Source: Solanum dulcamara
Lineage: Eukaryota > Streptophyta > Magnoliopsida > Solanales > Solanaceae
Assembly (NCBI RefSeq): GCF_947179165.1
Contig: NC_077237.1
Location: 63,285,523 to 63,349,522 of the forward strand
Length of the DNA stretch: 64,000 bases
Direction of reading: 5' to 3'
Below are positions 36,007 through 48,047 of the stretch, piece by piece. The translations under genes were made by a program, and so were the position numbers. Each line of letters begins with the position of its first letter. Within the stretch, counting starts at the first letter, position 1. Under the pieces are notes generated by a model, which was not told where the DNA came from, searched no databases, and was given only the letters and a program-made list of their open reading frames with translations.

Positions 36007-39000
36007 TGTCATGACCCAACCCCGTAAGCCATGATTGGGGTCCAACCAGGACCCCCTCTATGCGTATCTATCAGCTACACCTAAGTTGAACCGTGTGTGA
36101 TATGACATTATACCCAAAAGCCTCAATAGTTGAATACTTTTTCATGTACATATAGCCTCTTTCATTCGTATCATATCATGAAAGGGCACGTGAGCCGACG
36201 AGGCTTCCATAACATAAAAATATTTAAAACCTGCCGTATAGGCATAGTCGAAACAAACTTATAAACAACCTACATATACATATGTCTACAGACCTCTAAG
36301 AATTATAACAGCAACATATGGAGAGACAGGGCCCCCATCGTACCCTTGGATAATTAAATACATACATATTACATGACTAGTATCAAAAGTTAGGCTCCAG
36401 AATAGTGGAGCGCTCCCAATATCGCTGAGTGAAAACCCTAAGCTGGCGGATCTCCAAACTGAACATGTGTACCTACGGGCATAAAATGCAGCCCTTCGAA
36501 GAACAGGGGGTCAGTACGATATATGTACTGAGAATATAAAGCATAACAATACATAATTGAGCTAATAACTGAAGTAGGGATGCAGGAAACAAATATAACA
36601 GTTAACGAATTTCTCTACCTGCATCTTATGACATGAGGGCATGTATACCTTCCTTACATACCATACCTATCCCACTATGGGACTTGGTGCTACAAGTGTG
36701 TCACTATATTTCCACATGCATGCCTACAGACTGTATCCGGCCATTTAGTGAGGGACTCAATGAAGATGTCATTTCATCATTTATCATGCCCGGCCCTTCA
36801 TGGGATGCGGTGAATGATCAATGCATCACATATATCATGCTCGACCCTTCATGGGGCACGGTGAATAATCATTTCATCATATATCATGTCCGGCCATTGA
36901 TGTGATGCGGTGAATTTATCATACCCATCCCTTCATGGGATGCGGTGAATTTATCATGCCCGACCCTTCATGGGATACGGTGAGTTTATCATGCCCGGCC
37001 CTTCATAGGACGCGGTAAATTTTTCATGCCAAGCCCTTCATGGGACACTGTGAGTTTATCCTGCCCGGCCCTTCATGGGATGTGGTGAGTGACGTATTAA
37101 CAGCCTGCACGAGTAAAGTAACGAGAAACCATATGGAGTTAGTTCATCATCTGAGATTCGGTATAACAATCGTCATGGACTATCATTTGAGGATCAAAAC
37201 TATCATCGTCTCACGTATCCTCTAACTTCCATTAGGGGCCACATCGACGGAGTCTCAAGAGTCCTAGGCTTTTACTAAGGTAATACCAAACGGCTTATGC
37301 AATTAGAGACACTTGTCATTATAGAGTTCTTAGGCATGGGAGCTCATACATTCAATTAGTATTCATCATATAGGGACACAAGGGTAGTAGTTCAACTACT
37401 TCAAGAACTTCGATATTAAGAAATGAATAGGAGTTATAGATCATGCTTCTCATGCATCCGGTTACTATTTCCTGTATAGAAGGTTTTAGGGTGATAGCTC
37501 AGCTACCTTAAGAGCCTTAGCATTTAGAAGTGAACACGAGTCGATAGGCTCTACATGTATTACCTCTTATCCTATAGAAGCCTTAAAAAGGCAATAGCTC
37601 AACCATTACGAAGTGGATAAGAATTATGGGCTGTACTCGGAGATTTACGAATGCAACTATCCCTAAGTTCCATATACAAACCATTCATAACTTATATCTA
37701 AGACATGCCAAAATAAAGAAGAATAGCTTTACCTACTTATGCCAAAAACATGCCAAGAGAAGGAATAAGCTTTACATACCTGTAATGGGTTAGTCGCATC
37801 CAGACTCGCTTCGGTACTTCTTTAACCTATTTAACACGGAATTAATACTAAGTTTAGTAACTTTTGACTTTCTATTTCCTAAATCCAAAACCAAGAACCC
37901 ATAGGAATCAATTCCTTATTCTCCCTTCTCGACTAGTCTTTAACTGGCTAAGGAGTTAACGGAACTTGGGCAGCATCTCCCCTATAATATGCCCTATAAG
38001 AATTCCAAATTACATACATAATTACTACAGACAACCAAAAACAAAAACCTGCAGCTCATATACAAGTAAAACATGAAAACATTACACAATATAAACTCCA
38101 CCCGACTTGCTGAAGATTGTAATACCAAAATAGGGTTTCTAGTCTTTGTTTCGCAAAACCTTTAATTATATGAAATGAGGGATCGTGTGGATGAAAACAT
38201 CAGCACACACACCTCTTTTAAAATACATTTATTCCCTGAAACACATCATCACACACCTGCAGCATCACCCCACACGCACAACACCCCATTTCGACTACAA
38301 TTTAACTACGACGACTTCACTTTCGATTGTTTCTATTGTCAAGCATTTCCACGACCTTTTTTATACTTCAATCAGTATAATAGGTATATAATACCCTGCA
38401 TACCAACCACATAAAGTCCAAATTTAAAGGAAAAGTCTTATCTTATCGGAAATTAGCCAAAACCCGCCAAAACTTGCCTCGGAACTTCTCTAGTCACGCT
38501 GAAACTGTGTGGACTGTTTGCTGTCCGTTTGATGCTAATACAAACCCTAAATTCACATTATTCACACCCTCATAACATTTAAAAATCCTTTACAAAACGT
38601 GGGAGAAGAGAATCAAGCCATAGCTTATCATATGGCTTCCCAAACTTGCTGAAAATTAACTTCAGAACCTCCTTGACGCGGCTGAAATGTTGTGGCTGGT
38701 TGTTACTCGTTTTTGCTGCCCCAAATAGTTAAGTTACGTTATTCAACACCTACAATTAATAGAATAATACCTTAGCTTATTAATTTACAGAGAGAAATCG
38801 GGACTTACCAATTGTTTTCCTCCTAGCCATCGCGTTTTTCTCTCTTATTCTAGGGTTTGCTTTTCTTTTTGCTTGCTGAAGTTTAAGTGAAGGAACTGAA
38901 CTTAAGACATGATATACATGTATATATGTGGTCGTAGGAGGTGACACGTTTCATCCCCATAGGGTTACATGTGTCCATCCCCTATTGGGCCACAGATCCA

Positions 39001-39473
39001 TGCCTTACCCCTAGGCTGCCACGTTTCATTGTAGGCCCCACCTCCCAAGTAGGTGGGTCACCTACTTGACCCTAAGTAGGTTGGTAACCTACTTGCTTGA
39101 GGTGCTGCAATGTGTCGCTCCTCCATTGGCTTCCACGTGTTGTCTTTTCCCCTTCCTCGTGGGTTCGTAATCTCATCTTATTTTAAGAGCCTATGTAATC
39201 CATTATACGTAACCTTGGTATCTCCTCAAGTAGCTCAAGTATGTAAGACTTCTAAGTTAGTAGCTTATGTTGGTAAATCGAGTCCTACGACCCATTACTT
39301 GGCCTCCAATTCCTTCCGGATTCTTACGACTCTATTTTTAACCTTCTCTACTATGGGGTATCACATTTGTCTTTCCTTAAAGTCATTTGATAGTGTCGTA
39401 GCTTATACGTCTCACATGATAATGTCTAAAGAACTTAAGAGACATTCCGAGCTCGACAGTGTGGGGTGTAACA
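36007..39473 (-). repeat. L2 5' LTR
   Basis: Partner of 29548-33029. By eye about 8% different over the first 160 bp (U5) and about 10% in the TATA/G-box zone, but only about six differences in the last 354 bp (39120-39473 versus 32676-33029). The G-box is broken here (GACACGTTTC). The 35-bp array is at 36777-37090 and the palindrome at 39046-39068. Confidence 0.95.
36777..37090. repeat. 35-bp unit array in L2 5' LTR
   Basis: Same number and order of units as in the 3' LTR, with point differences; the unit near 36890 is decayed (GGCCATTGATGTGATGCGG). Confidence 0.88.
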
Positions 39474-39785
39474 CCATGACCTGAAGTGGATTGATGACTA
39501 GGTATTTAAGGGTAAACTAAAGTTGATGAAGCCAGTGATGATCCTACTTGTTCAATCACATGACCTCTCTCTCTACTCAGACAATATAATTTAATATGCC
39601 CCAGATGACCACCACACTCATAACATATATTCTACCCTTGACGATATTGTCCAAAATATGATTTTTTGTACTGAGCACAATGTAGAAATGATTGCCATCC
39701 CTACACCTACTACTATAAAGGGAATGAAATTTGATTCTTCAACTGACCCTATATATGGGATGGGCACTCTCTGCAAGTCTAGCCA
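39474..39785 (-). pseudogene. H1 gag: zinc knuckle fragment
   Basis: Minus strand reads 'CYECGGHLGH' near 39600-39635, the first three ligands of a CCHC knuckle of gag. A degraded Ser/Tyr/Gln-rich gag tail surrounds it. It begins with the second CCATG of the L2 TSD and ends with AGCCA, the target site of S1. Confidence 0.72.
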
Positions 39786-42700
39786 TGTGACGACCCAACC
39801 CCGTAGGCCGCGATTGGGGCTCGACCTAGACCCCCATCTACATAACTGTCAAATATAAGAACTGTACACTAGAACCCCCATGGGTGATAGAATATTTAAA
39901 TACATATAGCCTCTTTCATTTACATCATATCATGAAAGGGCATATGAGCCAACCGGGATGCCTCAACATAATAACATTTATAATATGTTGTATGGGCACC
40001 ACTAAAACAAAGTCATAACCAACCCACATATATATTTCTATAGACCTCTAATAATAGCAACGGTAACATATGGCGGGACAGAGCCCCCGCCGTACCCATG
40101 ACTAAGCAAAAGCAAGCATATACACCAAGGATTAATACCAAAATCTAGGCTTCGATACAATGGAGCTTCTTCCAAACTGGCTGAGCAGAATTCTAAGCTG
40201 GCGGACTCCCAAACCTATATCTGTACTTGCAGGCATGAAATGCAGCCCCCTGAAAAAAGGGGGGTCAGTACGATATATGTACTGAGTATGTAAAGTATAA
40301 AACATCATAAAGAAATTACAGTTGCCATAAGGACGCAGGGGATAATTATAACATTTAATAGCGTACTATACCTACACCTTACAAAATAAGGTCATGTATA
40401 CTATTATCATATACCATATCCGGCCAGCTCGGGGGTTTGGTGTTATAAATGTTCCTTTAGGTCATCATATGCATGTATGTACCTTACCCAGACCTCTAGT
40501 GAGAGACTCGGTAAACAATCATACTATCATAATAATCATACCATCATATATCGTACCAAGTCCTTTATGAGATTCGGTCGTACCCTGACGTCTATGAGAC
40601 TCGGTGAATGCTCATATTGTCATATATTGTACCTGGCCCTTTATGGGACTCGGTCATACCTGGCCCTTCACGGGACTCGGTAAATAACTATGTCATCATA
40701 TATCATACCCAGCCCTTTATGAGACTCGGTCATACCCGGCCCTTTATGGGACTTGGTGAAAGATGTATTAACAACATGCACGATTAGAGTAGTGAGGAAC
40801 CATATGCAATTTAATTCATCATCTAAGACTCCATCAAACAGCCAAGTAAACAGTCACTTGAATACCAGAGCAATAATCGTCTCAAGTACCCTATGAAATA
40901 TCTTTAGGAGTCATATTTACTAGAGTCTCAGGAATATTAGATGTATGTCCAGTCAAGGCTAAATAGCTCATAGAATAAGAGACGTTCGTCATTGAAGAGA
41001 CCTTAGGAGTAGGAGCTTATACATTCAGGTGATATTAAGCATATAGGAGACTCAAGAACTTTACGTTTAGATGTGACTAAGAGTCATGGATCATGTCTTT
41101 GCATATAGAAGTCTCGAAGGTGATAGCTCAACTACCTTAAGATCCTTAGCATTTAGAAGTGAACACAGGTCACGTGTTATACTCGGAGCTTACAACTGGA
41201 ACTACCTCCACACTCATATCATATCTCATTTCATTTACCTTTAAGATATCCCAAAGGAAAGGAACAATAAACTCTACATATATTACCTTTTATCATATAA
41301 AAGCCTTGAAAAGGCAATAGCTCAACTATTACAGGAGTTCTACCATTAGGAAGTGGATAAGAATTATAAAATGTACTCGGAGCTTTACGAATGGAATTAT
41401 CCCCATGTTTCATATACAAACCATTCATAACTTATATCTAAGACATGCCAAAAGAAAGAAGAATAGCTTCACATACCTGTAGTAGCTCGATTGTAGTCCA
41501 ACTTGTTTGGTTTCTCCTTCAGCCTATTTAACATGATAGTAATACCAAGATTACTAAATTTTAACTTTCTAGCTTCCAAATTTATACTCAAGTATCTATA
41601 GGCACCATTTCCTTACTCGCGTTCCTCCACTAGTATATTGGCTAGCTCCGAAGTTAATGGAAATCGGGCAGTGTCTCCCCTATTTCTTGCCCTATCCGAA
41701 TTGCCAATTTTAACCTCTAAACTTAGCAGACATATCAACAACAAAAATCATCAGCCATACACCATCAAATAATTACCATATAACGTAACACAAGTTCCAC
41801 ACAACTCACCTAAAACTGTGACACCAAAGTAGGGTTTTAGCTCTTTATTTCACAAAATTTTAACCATACGAAACAGAGTAGTAAGAGGCTGAAACAGTGG
41901 CATATATACTCATATTTAACCATGTTCCATCCCTGAACCATAGATAAACCACCTCCAAATACAACACCATGCTAATGACTACACTAGCCAAACTTTAACT
42001 TGCTAGAATAGCGTCGAAACAGTCCCTACATGACCTGCAACATCCTTCAGCCATAACGTGCATATTTTCACATTTCCAACTCATATTTATACACCAAAAA
42101 CATGTATACACACTTTCCCAAACGTGGGAGAAGAGAATTGAGCCATACCTTAACAAACAGCTTCCCCAAACTTGCTGGAAATTGACTTTGAGAGCTCTCA
42201 ACGTGGCTGAAAAGTTGGTGGCTGCTTGTTGCACTCTTTCACTGACCCAACTATTAATTCACATTGTTAACACCTTTATCTAGTTGACGAATACCTTAGA
42301 TAATTAATTGACGGAATGAAATTGAGGGCCTCACCTTGCTGCCATGGCCGTTTCTCTCTTGTTCTTGTTCTCTTCAAGTTGCTCTCACTAGTTCTAAGTA
42401 ACAAGCTGAAAATATGTCTAACTACAAAGCTGAAAATAAGAGCCCTTAGTCATGACTTAGGGTTTTATACCCTTCCTTTAGGAGTGACATGTGGCATCCC
42501 CTAGGAGTGACATGTGGCAGCCCCCTAGGGCACCACCTCATCAATGCATCCAATCCAAAGCTTCCACGTAGAAGCATAGGGGAGCACCCAAGTAGGTGTG
42601 TCACCTACTTAGTCCAAGTAGGTGAATCACCTACTTATCACCTACTTGCTTTTTTTTGTATGTTCGGAATCTAATTTTTGCTCCTTTTCATGGGTTCGTG

Positions 42701-42969
42701 GCCTCATCTCACTTTAAGAACTCATATAATCTTTGCTACTTAAGCTTGACGTGTACTCAAGTAGCTTAATTTTATAAAACATCCAAGTTTGTAGCTTACG
42801 CAAGTAGGTTGAGTACCATAACTCCTTATTTGGCCTCCAACTCCTTCCGAAGCCTTCTAGACCTATTTCCAACCATCACTACTCAAATAAAACTTCACAG
42901 ATAACGTGGACCACATAGCAATCTTTTAGAAAAAAAATGCTCCAATGTACCAAGGTGCGGGGTATAACA
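39786..42969 (-). repeat. S1: solo L-family LTR
   Basis: Single LTR, TGTGACGACCC ... GGGGTATAACA, 3184 bp, with perfect TSD AGCCA (39781-39785 and 42970-42974). A lone LTR between matching TSDs indicates loss of the internal part by LTR-LTR recombination. It contains GGGACTCGG units (about 40480-40760) and U3 palindromes (AAGTAGGTGTGTCACCTACTT near 42590-42611 and a variant after it). A TATA-like run lies near 42465. Confidence 0.93.
40480..40760. repeat. Repeat units in S1
   Basis: Six or seven units around CCTTTATGGGACTCGGT with AT-rich spacers, matching the L1 subtype (ACTCGG) more than the L2 subtype (ATGCGG). Confidence 0.8.
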
Positions 42970-43053
42970 AGCCAACTGCCTGGATGACTAAGCCAAGAGA
43001 TCCCTTTGAGGTTCTCTGTAGAAGCCAATAGTCCTAGCTCTCTTCTTTTGTTC
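42970..43053 (-). pseudogene. H1: last gag-side fragment
   Basis: Short piece continuing H1 upstream of the knuckle after the second AGCCA. Too short and decayed for domain assignment. Cut by the start of the H2 5' LTR. Confidence 0.5.
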
Positions 43054-45222
43054 TATAAGACTCTAAAAGTTGAAAAGTCATAAAACAGGATTCAAAAGAT
43101 GAATTCCCAGAAAATATAGCTTTTTGGCACCAGGTGGCCTTCACGAGGCCCTCAACGGGAAATAAAAAGGACCACGAGCCTTAAAGACCCACCGTGGTCC
43201 ATGCCCTATATATTGGGTTTCTAAGGTGGTGACAATGAAGGGCATCATAAACCATGGTGCATACCACGAGCCATATTGGACCCTCGAGGTGACATCACCT
43301 ATAGTCCTTTATTAGGGTCCTCACTACGGCCACCCTCTACGGACCGTGATGGTCTCCATGTAAGAATTCTTAAAAACCCTAAATTTTCAAGTTTAATTCT
43401 ACCACCATGGTTCGTGGTACCCATCATGGACCGTGGTGTGTCTCAAGGTGGGATCCTCCTTTCAAGAACCTTTTTAAAAAAGTTCAAGTCCCTCACCACG
43501 ATGCGAACCATTTTTTGTATTGACATTCATGGTCGTGGTGAGATCCCGTCCAAGTTTTGAAATCAATTTTTTAATGAGGGTATTTTGGTCATTATGTATA
43601 TTTTATTAATGAATGTGGGTAGTTATTGGGATTATATTATCTCCTCTTAACTATCCTAAGTCCTCTTAACCCTCTCATTCTTACCATTAACTCCCAAAAT
43701 TACAAAATATTCTCTTCCCCTCTCAAGAGTCTTCTTCATCCTCAAGAAAATTCAAAGGAATTTTTCAAGGTCAAGCCTCAATTCTCTTCAATCTAGGGAT
43801 TCTAAAGGTCAAGGTATGTGGGACTTTATTCATGACTACCTTTCACCCCTAAAATCCTTAATTTCCCTCCAAATTGTTTATGTTTTTCAATCAAAAAGCC
43901 TTAATTTTATGATCATACATTGGATTCTCTTATTCATGATATATTCTATGATTATTGATTAATTATGCATTCAATTGATATTATTTTCATGAATTAAGTA
44001 TGGGTTGATATAAAGTATATGATCATACATGATTTGAATCTAATTTCATGATTTCCAAGTAAAGTGTTCATGTATTAAAGTTTCTACTCTAATTTCAAGT
44101 ATAAGCTATGATCATGAATTTCAAGAATGCAAGTATGTTTATGAATGAGGGTGACGTAAGACTCTAATGATATTTTATGACAAGGATTCCTAATAAGATG
44201 GAAGGCCTACACCCACATTACATTAATCACATGATAATGAGTTATTCCTACAAACAAGTTTATGAAGTATGATTATAAAAGCTTATGATTTATGACAAGT
44301 ATGATTTATGCTTATGATATGATAGGTATTCTGTGGGATGTTGGCTTACCACCGCGAGGACTTTGAGGTGTGGTCTTTACCTAAGCCGTAGTAGCAACCT
44401 CTTGTCCCTTAAACTATGTTGCCACCGTAGTTTTGCCAATATGCCCTAGCTTGTGGATCCACATATAGTACATGTTCATGTTCATGTTACCAGAAATCTA
44501 CATTTGCAAGTAGCCTCCCCCTTCTCGATGTGGGGATCATCGAATTCCATGTAATAGCTCACATGGTCTTATTATTGGTTACGATTATCTCTCATATATG
44601 CATGGTTCTTATGATGAATATATTTTGATGCATTGACCAATGACTATGATCTTCAAAGATTTTCACCATTTTACACATGTTTTATAATATTTGTCTTGCA
44701 TATCATAATTCATATTGACTATGTCCTATGTTTATTTTTCATTCATACTTCTCACATACTTAGTACATTTCTCAAATATTTGGTACATTCCATTTACTAA
44801 TTCATATGTTTTCCTACAGTGTATTATAATGCAGGGTCTGATGATCACGCTTATCCTTCTCTCGTTTGTGGCTAGAGTCATTATTATTGTACTATTGGTG
44901 AGTCCTCATATTTCGAGGATGAGACATTTTACTTTCTAATGAGTCTATGAATTTAATTTACCTTTTATATTGGGTGAGCTAGAAGATTTTCTTATGCCCC
45001 CATCTATTAGTAGAGGCATGCTAGATAATAAGAGTATATATTGTCACTTTCTCATTTTAAGACTTATGCTTTTATTGAGATATTGCTTCCATATCTTTGA
45101 TCTTATTTATTTACTTTATTTACCTTATGTATGCTTATGAATGATACGTTAAAAGTCTTAGTTGGAGTCCTTCAGGATTTTAATCATCATGTCATGGCTA
45201 AGTCCTAGTTCGAGTCATAACA
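43054..45222 (+). repeat. H2 5' LTR
   Basis: Start decayed (TATAAGACTCT for TGTAAGACCCC), end ...GTCATAACA. It has repeated ACGG.CCGT / CCATGGTTCGTGG words at about 43130-43550, seen also in S3 and H4. The ORF at 43276-43560 is a product of these words. Confidence 0.82.
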
Positions 45223-45226
45223 AACT

Positions 45227-45238
45227 TAGTATTATAGC
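45227..45238 (+). other. H2 primer-binding site remnant
   Basis: TAGTATTATAGC, three mismatches from TGGTATCAGAGC, at the expected distance from the LTR. Confidence 0.7.
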
Positions 45239-45440
45239 ACAAGGTTTTTAGTATCCTGGGGAGTCTAACATGCATCTTTGAGTAGCATCTTGTTCATCGA
45301 TATGAAGTATGCCATATCTATGGATATGAGGCTATAAAGCATCATACAAAACACATCACTTCCTTCATGATCTCATTGTGTTATAGAGTTGAACTCTAAG
45401 GTTTCCTCCTCTAATGCTTTCTCTTTGAGATTACATAATC

Positions 45441-45953
45441 ATGCCTCCATAAACATACCCCGTCCGAAGGAATGTTGAGGGAGAGGAAAAATAAGCTCTG
45501 AATGACCTTTTTGAAGAAAAAGTGACTAATATGGAGTTCAGAACTTCTTTTTAGATGCTAGTCCAAGATGTGGCTACTCAAGTGAACCGAGGAGTAGTTA
45601 CTTCTCCAAATGTGTCTACACCAGCCTTAAGGTTTAGAAACATCATGAGGATGAACCCTCTCGAGTTTCATGGTCATTTCCAACAAGGCCAAAGATTTAA
45701 AGGCCAAGGTTCTTCAAAAGCTCTAGGTCAGAAATTTTAGAAAGATAGGGCCTCCAACCCTAAGGCCCAAGGTGGCGGTGCTAGGGGACCTACTCTTCCT
45801 AAGTGTACTGAGTGTGGTAGAAACTATGGAAGTAAATTTTTGTTTGGAATGGCTGCATTCTTTAGATGCGGTAAAATAGGGCATAAAATCTCTGAATGCC
45901 CTAACAAGGAAAGAGAAGGGCATCCTCAAGGTCAAACTAGTCAAGGAGAATAA
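45441..45953 (+). pseudogene. H2 gag, core deleted
   Basis: One frame from ATG 45441 to TAA 45951, with several internal stops (45450 and later). The N-terminus reads 'MPP' and later 'MLVQDVATQVNRG' and 'NIMRMNPLEFHG'; then, without frame change, 'HFQQGQRFKGQGSS', which belongs far downstream in gag. The capsid-like core is therefore missing. A two-part knuckle follows ('CTECG' and 'RCGKIGHKISEC'), the second having lost its first Cys. Confidence 0.82.
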
Positions 45954-46447
45954 ACTCCACAAGGTGGCGACCTATGCCAAAATAGGTTCTTATCCCATCA
46001 AGCTAGGCAAGAGGTGGAAGATTCTCCGGATGTGGTCACAGGTATGTTAAAAACCTTTGACTTTGATGTATATGCATTGTTAGATTCGGGTTCTACTCTA
46101 TCATTTCTTACTCCTTTTCTTGTTAGAAGATTTATTGTTAGTCCAAAGATCTTTCTAGAGTCTATTTTGATCTATAGTCATGTTGGTGATTCCATTGTGG
46201 ATAAAAGAGGCTATAGAAATTATCCAGTTTAAGTTTTTCATAAAATCACCCGAGTTGATCTAGTAGAGCTTGATAAGACAGATTTCGATGTTCTTCTCCA
46301 TATGGATTGGCGTCATACATGTCATGCCTCTATATATTTTAGGACCCGTGTGGTCATATTTTAGTTTCCTAATGAGCCAGTCCTAGTATAGAAAGGTAGA
46401 AATTCTGTGTTTAACAGTGAATTCATTTCATGCCTTAAGCTCGGAAA
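45954..46447 (+). pseudogene. H2 protease
   Basis: Same frame as gag after its stop, as expected for a single gag-pol reading. The active site is intact as 'LLDSGSTLSF' (about 46078-46107). The second conserved block is degraded to 'DVLLHMDW'. Stops and a frameshift follow before RT. Confidence 0.82.
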
Positions 46448-47230
46448 ATGATTTCCAAAAGTGGCATCTATTATCTAGTTTGGGTTACAGTTACTAATTT
46501 TGAAGCTTCTACTCTTGAGTCAGTTTTAGTGGTTAACGAGTTTTTGAAAGGTTTCCCCGACTACCTACTAGGCATTCCTCCTAAAAGGGAAATAGACTAT
46601 GGTGATGTCCTCCCCGATACTCAGCCTATCGCTATTCCTCCTTATTAAATGACTCTGACAGAATTAAAAGAGTTAATGGATCAGTTGATTTATTTTTTTG
46701 ATAAAGATTTTATTAGATCGGGTATCTCTTCATAGGGTGCTTGGTTCTCTTTTGTTAGAAAAAGGGATGGTTCTCTCTGTATGTGTATTGATTATTGGAA
46801 ATTGAACAAAATCATAATTAAGAATAAGTATCACATTCTGAGGATTGATGACTTGTTCAACCAACTTTAAAGAACAAGTTATTTTCAAAGATTGATCTTC
46901 GATCAGGTTATCACTAACTTTGAGTAAGGGAATGTGACATTCCAAATATGGATTTTAGAACTCGATATGGTAACTTTGAATTCACAGTTATATCTTTTGG
47001 ACTAACGAATTCCTCTGCAGTTTTTATGGATTTGATGAATAAGGTATTCAAGCAGTACTTAGATATGTTCATTATTGTGTTCATTCATGATATTTTGATA
47101 TACTCTCGCAATGAGGAAGAGTATGCCGATCATTTGAGTATTGTGTTGCAGATTCTCAAGGATCGTCAGTTGTTTGACAAAATCAGCAAGTGTGAATTTG
47201 GTTAAGGTCAATTGCTTTCTTTGGCCATAT
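46448..47230 (+). pseudogene. H2 RT
   Basis: Linker 'FPDYLLGIPPKREIDY' and 'IPPY', then fingers '[15 protein letters not shown]' and palm (46948-47205) '[17 protein letters not shown]'. The catalytic loop reads FIHD: the first Asp codon is CAT at 47086-47088, a change expected to abolish polymerase activity. H3 has the same change. Confidence 0.86.
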
Positions 47231-48047
47231 TTTCTCCAGTGAAGCTGTCATGATTGATCCTAAGAAGATCAAAGCGGTTAAGAATTGGCCTAGACCATTG
47301 TGTCCTTCCAACATTCGAAGTTTCTTGGGATTAACCAGTTATTATACATGGTTTGTGGAAGGTTTCTCTTTCATTGCTCTTCCCTTGACTACTTTGACTC
47401 AAAAGATGGTGAAATTCCAATGGTTCAAGGCATGTGAGAAAACCTTTCATGAGTTGAAGGAAAGGCTTACCTCCGCTCTGGTGTTGACTTTACCGAAAGG
47501 TTCTGATGGTTTTGTTGTGTATTGTGATGATTCATGATTTGCTCTTTGTTGTGTTCTAATGAAAAATGGTAAAGTGATAGCTTATACTTCTAGGATACTC
47601 AAGGTGCATAAGAAGAACTACCCAACCCATGACTTGGAGTTAGCGGCGCTAGTTTTTCTTTAAAGTTGTTGAGAAACTACTTGTATAGTGTGCATATGGA
47701 TGTTTTCACCAATCACAAGAGTTTGCAATATGTGTTCACACAAAAGGACTTGAACCTTTGACAAAAGAGATGGCTTGAGTTGTTAAAAGATTATGCTATG
47801 ATTGTGTTATACTATTTGGGAAAGGCAAATGTGGTTGCCTATGCTCTTAGTAGATTATGAATGAGTAATGTTTCCCATGTCGAATATGATAAAAAGAAGT
47901 TGGTTTAGGATATGCATAGATTAGCCCATTTGGATATTCAATTGGTTGATTAAGCTTATGGTGGTGTGTTTGTTCAAAATGGTTCTGATAGTGATTCTAC
48001 TTTGGTTGAATTTAAGAAAGCGGTTGCTAAAAAGACAATTGAGGCTT
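47231..48047 (+). pseudogene. H2 RT connection and RNase H
   Basis: 47250-47537 reads 'IRSFLGLTSYYTWFVEGFS' and 'FVVYCDDS', then broken '[15 protein letters not shown]' (near 47605-47645), 'VFTNHKSLQYVF' and 'LGKANVVAYAL'. The linker toward integrase ends with 'KKTIEA' at the S3 insertion site (GGCTT, 48043-48047). Confidence 0.82.

Larger units (their letters stand above)
29548..39473 (-). mobile_element. L2: complete LARD-like element with 3.5-kb LTRs
   Basis: 9.93-kb element on the minus strand with perfect TSD CCATG (29543-29547 and 39474-39478). LTRs 29548-33029 (3482 bp) and 36007-39473 (3467 bp), polypurine tract at 33030-33045, PBS TGGTATCAGAGC at 35991-36002. The internal region is under 3 kb and keeps only an integrase fragment and a chromodomain, so the element is non-autonomous: size and lack of gag-RT fit the LARD class. 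It also carries a 5S rRNA-like segment in sense orientation. It is inserted in H1 between protease and gag. Confidence 0.95.
16503..43053 (-). mobile_element. H1: old gypsy chromovirus in four pieces
   Basis: Minus-strand element reassembled across three insertions. Chromodomain, integrase, RNase H and RT lie at 16595-19190; RT N-terminus and protease at 28661-29547; the gag zinc knuckle at 39479-39785; and more gag-side sequence at 42975-43053. Removing E2, L2 and S1 restores collinear gypsy order. Heavily decayed: no frame exceeds about 80 codons. The 5' LTR and most of gag are missing, because H2 begins at 43054. It is the oldest layer of this cluster. Confidence 0.8.

Noticed and set aside
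43276..43560. ORFs of 70-100 codons in H2, S3 and H4 LTRs (also 48194-48424, 60741-61040)
   Set aside because: Built from CACGG/CCGTG words; not conserved between the three LTRs as protein.
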